Origin: CAZXNF01 sp050741255
GTDB taxonomy: Bacteria; Pseudomonadota; Gammaproteobacteria; Burkholderiales; SG8-41
Assembly (NCBI GenBank): GCA_050741255.1
Contig: JBOIEQ010000155.1
Span: forward strand, 1 to 9,896
Direction: 5' to 3'
DNA: 9,896 bases
Shown: one piece after another, positions 5,243-9,896 of the stretch
Numbering within the stretch: the stretch's first letter is position 1
Layout: the number at the start of each line of letters is the position of its first letter
The notes under the pieces: model-generated
What the model saw: the letters and a program-made list of their open reading frames with translations, nothing else
What the model was told of the DNA's origin: nothing
Databases searched by the model: none
Position numbers and translations under genes: made by a program

Positions 5243-6997
5243 ATGATCCCGCAGAGTTTCATCCAGGATTTGCTCGGCCGCGTCGACATCGTCGAGGTGA
5301 TCGACCGCCATGTGAAGCTGAAGAAAACGGGTGCGAATTACTCGGCCTGCTGTCCGTTTCACGGCGAGAAGACGCCGTCCTTCACCGTCAGCCCGACCAA
5401 GCAGTTCTACCATTGCTTCGGCTGCGGCGCGCACGGCAGCGCGGTCGGCTTCATGATGGAGTACGCCGGGCTCGGCTTCATCGATGCCGTGAAGGATCTC
5501 GCGCAGTCCGTCGGCATGACGGTGCCGGAGGTGCGCGACGAGCGCGATCGAGTCCCGCGTGAAGGCCCCGACCTCCACGAACTCCTGCTCAAGGCGGCGA
5601 AGCATTACCGCGAATGCCTTCGCGACGCGCCGCGGGCGATCGAATACCTCAAGAACCGCGGGCTGACCGGCGACGTCGCCAAGGCCTTCAGCATCGGCTA
5701 CGCGCCGGACGGCTGGCAGGGCCTGGCCGGGGTGTTCGCCGACTACGATTCGGAGGCGCTGGTGACAGCGGGCCTGGTGATCCACGCCGACGAAGGCAAG
5801 CGCTACGACCGTTTCCGCGACCGCATCATGTTTCCGATCGTGGATACGCGGGGCCGCATCATCGGCTTTGGCGGGCGCGTGCTCGACAAGGGGGAGCCGA
5901 AGTATCTGAACTCGCCCGAGACCCCGCTGTTCGAGAAGGGGCGCGAACTCTACGGCCTGTTCCAGGCGCGCAACGCGATCCGGCAGGCCGGGCGCGTGCT
6001 GGTGGTCGAAGGCTACATGGACGTCGTCGCGCTCCATCAGCACGGCGTGGAATACGCGGTGGCCACGCTGGGTACGGCGACCACCCCGGTGCACGTGCAG
6101 AAGTTGCTGCGGCAGGCCGACGAGATCGTGTTCTGTTTCGATGGCGATGCCGCCGGCCGGCGCGCGGCATGGCGCGCGCTGGAGAATTCGCTGACGCAGC
6201 TGGCCGACGGCAAGCAGGCGAAATTCCTGTTTCTGCCCGACGGCGAGGATCCGGACAGCTTCGTGCGCAAGAGCGGGCGCGAGGCCTTCGAGCAGCAGGT
6301 CATCGCCGCCACGCCGCTGTCGGCGTTTCTGATGGACGAATTGGCGGCGCAGACCGGGCTCTCCACGCAGGAGGGGCGCGCCAACTGGCTCGCCGCGGCG
6401 AAACCGCTGGTCAAACAGATTCAGGCGCCCATGCTCTCGCTCATGCTGCGCAAGGCACTGGCCGAACGCTCGGGCGTCACCCAGGCCGAACTCGACCAGG
6501 TGTTCGAAATCCGGCCGGCGCGCGGCGCGGTGCCTGGGCCCGCGCGTGCCGCCCCGCGCACCGCCCGTTCGATCCCGCGCACGCTGATCGAGATTCTGCT
6601 GGCCGCGCCGGCCGTCGCCGCGCATGCGGACCGCACGGTGCTGACCGATGCAGCAGAGTTGCCCGGGCTTCAGGCCGACGAACTGACGGCGCTGGCCGCG
6701 GTGCTGGACCTGGCCCTGCGTGAGCCGGACGTGACGAGTCCCAGCGAGTATTTCCGGGACACCCCCCACGTCGCGGTGATCGCCGAGGCCGAGACCGGAC
6801 TCGCGCGCCGCGCCGAAGACGGGTTGTCGCCTGAGCAACTGGCCGAGGAGTTCATCGGCGGCTGGCGCCAGCTGGCGGAGCTGGTCCGGAAGGGTAAGCT
6901 TAAGTTGTTGACGGAAAAGATGAAATCGGCTTCCTTGAGCGAGCAGGACCGGCGCCAGTATGTAGCGCTACTGGGTGGTTCCGCCAACGGAACCTGA
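5243..6997 (+). CDS. dnaG: DNA primase DnaG
   Basis: DnaG makes the RNA primers for Okazaki fragments and replication start, working with DnaB helicase at the fork. From the ATG at 5243 the product is 584 residues, near the family norm. The N-terminal zinc-binding domain has the CHC2 ligands in CCPFHGEKTPSF (C37, H40) and CFGCGAHG (C58, C61). The core follows with YLKNRGLT (135-142), RFRDRIMFPI (190-199) and YLNSPETPLFEKG (221-233); the TOPRIM metal site is VEGYMD (E256) and FDGDAAG (D300, D302). A variable linker (about 425-445, Ala/Pro/Arg-rich) leads to the C-terminal helicase-binding domain, which is divergent as usual. A TTG at 5204 would add 13 residues, but E. coli DnaG begins close to the IPRVFINDLL block that matches IPQSFIQDLL here, so ATG is preferred. 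It lies 106 bp after the yqeY-like gene. Confidence 0.97.
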   Translation: MIPQSFIQDLLGRVDIVEVIDRHVKLKKTGANYSACCPFHGEKTPSFTVSPTKQFYHCFGCGAHGSAVGFMMEYAGLGFIDAVKDLAQSVGMTVPEVRDERDRVPREGPDLHELLLKAAKHYRECLRDAPRAIEYLKNRGLTGDVAKAFSIGYAPDGWQGLAGVFADYDSEALVTAGLVIHADEGKRYDRFRDRIMFPIVDTRGRIIGFGGRVLDKGEPKYLNSPETPLFEKGRELYGLFQARNAIRQAGRVLVVEGYMDVVALHQHGVEYAVATLGTATTPVHVQKLLRQADEIVFCFDGDAAGRRAAWRALENSLTQLADGKQAKFLFLPDGEDPDSFVRKSGREAFEQQVIAATPLSAFLMDELAAQTGLSTQEGRANWLAAAKPLVKQIQAPMLSLMLRKALAERSGVTQAELDQVFEIRPARGAVPGPARAAPRTARSIPRTLIEILLAAPAVAAHADRTVLTDAAELPGLQADELTALAAVLDLALREPDVTSPSEYFRDTPHVAVIAEAETGLARRAEDGLSPEQLAEEFIGGWRQLAELVRKGKLKLLTEKMKSASLSEQDRRQYVALLGGSANGT

Positions 6998-7013
6998 CCC
7001 CGGAAAGGGGGTC
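6996..7013 (+). terminator. Hairpin at the dnaG stop codon, terminator-like or processing site
   Basis: GACCCC (6996-7001) pairs with GGGGTC (7008-7013) around the loop GGAAAG, followed by TTTG. The stem begins within the dnaG TGA. The short T stretch makes it a weak terminator; a pause or an RNA-processing and stability site between dnaG and rpoD is equally possible. In E. coli this junction is cleaved by RNase E, as I recall. Confidence 0.45.
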
Positions 7014-7020
7014 TTTGAGA

Positions 7021-7026
7021 TATAAT
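7021..7026 (+). promoter_or_regulatory. -10 box upstream of rpoD
   Basis: A perfect TATAAT follows directly after the dnaG hairpin, 94 bp before the rpoD ATG. No -35 is found at normal spacing; CTGACC at 6994-6999 is 21 bp away. If used, it gives rpoD its own transcript with a leader of about 88 nt. Confidence 0.5.
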
Positions 7027-7045
7027 TTCAGGTTTTCCCGACGCG

Positions 7046-7095
7046 GCACGTGCAAGGGGCATTTGGAACGCAGCGCCCCTTCCGACCTGCCGTGC
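7046..7095 (+). promoter_or_regulatory. Stem-loop in the rpoD leader
   Basis: An inner stem AAGGGGC (7054-7060) with GCCCCTT (7075-7081) and an outer stem GCACG (7046-7050) with CGTGC (7091-7095) give a two-part hairpin. It ends 25 nt before the rpoD ATG and 10 nt before the GGAG at 7106-7109. It leaves the ribosome site free as drawn; a regulatory role is a guess. Confidence 0.4.
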
Positions 7096-7120
7096 AAGCC
7101 ACTCCGGAGCGACCTTGAAC

Positions 7121-9415
<2,295 letters not shown>

Positions 9416-9456
9416 TCGCGGGGCCACGTACCCGGCGGCGCTGCAACGCGGCTGTG

Positions 9457-9490
9457 ACGCAGTTATCAGGCTGTTGCCACGCAGTTATCA
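9457..9490 (+). repeat. 12-bp direct repeat upstream of the tRNA gene
   Basis: ACGCAGTTATCA occurs at 9457-9468 and again at 9479-9490, exactly 22 bp apart (about two helical turns). The two copies lie in the only gap between rpoD and the tRNA gene and overlap its proposed promoter. Confidence 0.9.
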
Positions 9491-9492
9491 TG
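9463..9492 (+). promoter_or_regulatory. Likely promoter of tRNA-Ile(CAU)
   Basis: TATCAT at 9487-9492 (five of six to the -10) lies 18 bp after TTATCA at 9463-9468 (four of six to the -35). It is followed by the GC-rich GGACGCGGC just before the tRNA, typical of a stringently controlled stable-RNA discriminator. Both hexamers fall within or next to the two copies of the direct repeat. Read-through from rpoD is also possible, as no terminator is seen between them. Confidence 0.5.
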
Positions 9493-9500
9493 GACGCGGC

Positions 9501-9574
<74 letters not shown>

Positions 9575-9589
9575 CCCCCTGCGCCCTGC

Positions 9590-9595
9590 TTTTTT
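9590..9595 (+). terminator. T-run ending the tRNA transcript
   Basis: TTTTTT follows the tRNA by 15 bases. There is no separate local hairpin; the T-arm and acceptor stem, or pairing of GCAGGGG (9525-9531) with CCCCTGC (9576-9582), could act as the stem. Further on, CGCCGG (9615-9620) and CCGGCG (9625-9630) form a 6-bp stem with a 4-base loop, followed by GCACGCTTTT, a weak second candidate before the next gene. Confidence 0.4.
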
Positions 9596-9663
9596 ATTCG
9601 TTATTCATCGTTCACGCCGGCCCTCCGGCGGCACGCTTTTCATCCACTCCGGTTGCGCTCTCC

Positions 9664-9896
9664 ATGCAGACTTCCCCGTTCGACACCGTTCTCCGCGACG
9701 CGCAACAGCGCCGCGCGGCCAGCGACGCCGCGGCGGCGCTGGAGGTCGGCAACACCACCGTCGCGCTGAAGTTGCTGGAGCCGGCCCATCGCGCGGCGCC
9801 CGGCGATGCGCAGGTCGCCATGCGGCTCGGCCAGACGCTGCTTGAACGCGACCAGATCGCGCGCGGCATCGAACTGCTGGACCAGGCCGTGCGCTG
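9664..9896 (+). CDS. TPR-like protein, N-terminal part (3' end outside window)
   Basis: An open frame starts at ATG 9664 and runs off the window after 77 codons. The visible product begins MQTSPFDTVLRDAQQRR and then shows helical repeats with tetratricopeptide spacing: AALEVGNTTVALKLLEPAHRAAPGD (residues 24-48), followed by VAMRLGQTLLERDQIARGIELLDQAVR (51-77), with the small residue pattern A/G-x-x-L and a Pro-Gly turn after the first pair. No signal peptide or membrane segment is seen. TPRs mediate protein contacts; the rest of the protein, which would reveal any catalytic domain, is not in the window. There is no Shine-Dalgarno. High GC at the third codon positions supports real coding. Confidence 0.65.
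   Translation, partial: MQTSPFDTVLRDAQQRRAASDAAAALEVGNTTVALKLLEPAHRAAPGDAQVAMRLGQTLLERDQIARGIELLDQAVR

Noticed and set aside
5108..6838. 576-codon minus-strand open frame opposite dnaG
   Set aside because: The plus strand encodes an unmistakable DnaG with all motifs; the antisense product is Arg/His/Gly-rich and shows no domain.
6934..6964. Possible heat-shock (sigma-32) promoter inside the end of dnaG, as in E. coli
   Set aside because: CTTGAG is present, but the downstream CCAGTATG is a poor match to CCCCATNT; too weak to annotate.

Overview
The window is a GC-rich chromosomal segment from a proteobacterium, most likely a betaproteobacterium. Four things point there: a gatB/yqeY-like gene between rpsU and dnaG, a sigma-70 with a long Lys/Ala-rich N-terminal extension, XerD, TsaD and RpoD residues that align closely with E. 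coli, and a minor tRNA-Ile gene just after rpoD as in enterobacteria. The class assignment is inference from gene order and protein style, not a search. Almost everything is core housekeeping; I see no phage, CRISPR, toxin or defence genes.

Layout. (1) 1-243: the last 80 codons of xerD, whose start lies outside the window. (2) 240-507: a non-coding element of about 260 bp with long, nearly perfect terminal inverted repeats and CTAG at both ends. It sits exactly on the xerD stop codon and looks like a MITE; it is the most unusual object here. (3) 535-1642, minus strand: folB followed by a TauE/SafE-family permease. (4) 1736-3227, plus strand, divergent from folB: plsY and a BASS-type (sodium/bile-acid-symporter-like) transporter. 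(5) 3199-4242, minus strand: tsaD, whose 3' end overlaps the transporter's 3' end. (6) 4302-9415, plus strand, divergent from tsaD: the macromolecular synthesis cluster rpsU, yqeY-like, dnaG, rpoD. A strong intrinsic terminator follows rpsU, and TATAAT boxes precede dnaG and rpoD. (7) 9501-9574: tRNA-Ile(CAU) with its own likely promoter. (8) 9664-end: the start of a TPR-like protein cut by the window edge.

How the genes work together. rpsU-dnaG-rpoD joins translation initiation (bS21), replication priming (DnaG) and transcription initiation (sigma-70). The sequence shows places where their levels could be uncoupled: the rpsU terminator, the extra -10 boxes, a hairpin at the dnaG stop and a stem-loop in the rpoD leader. 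tsaD (t6A tRNA modification), plsY (phospholipid synthesis) and folB (folate synthesis) form a common housekeeping neighbourhood, here with two added membrane transporters. Eight of the nine start codons visible in the window lack a recognisable Shine-Dalgarno sequence; rpoD is the exception.
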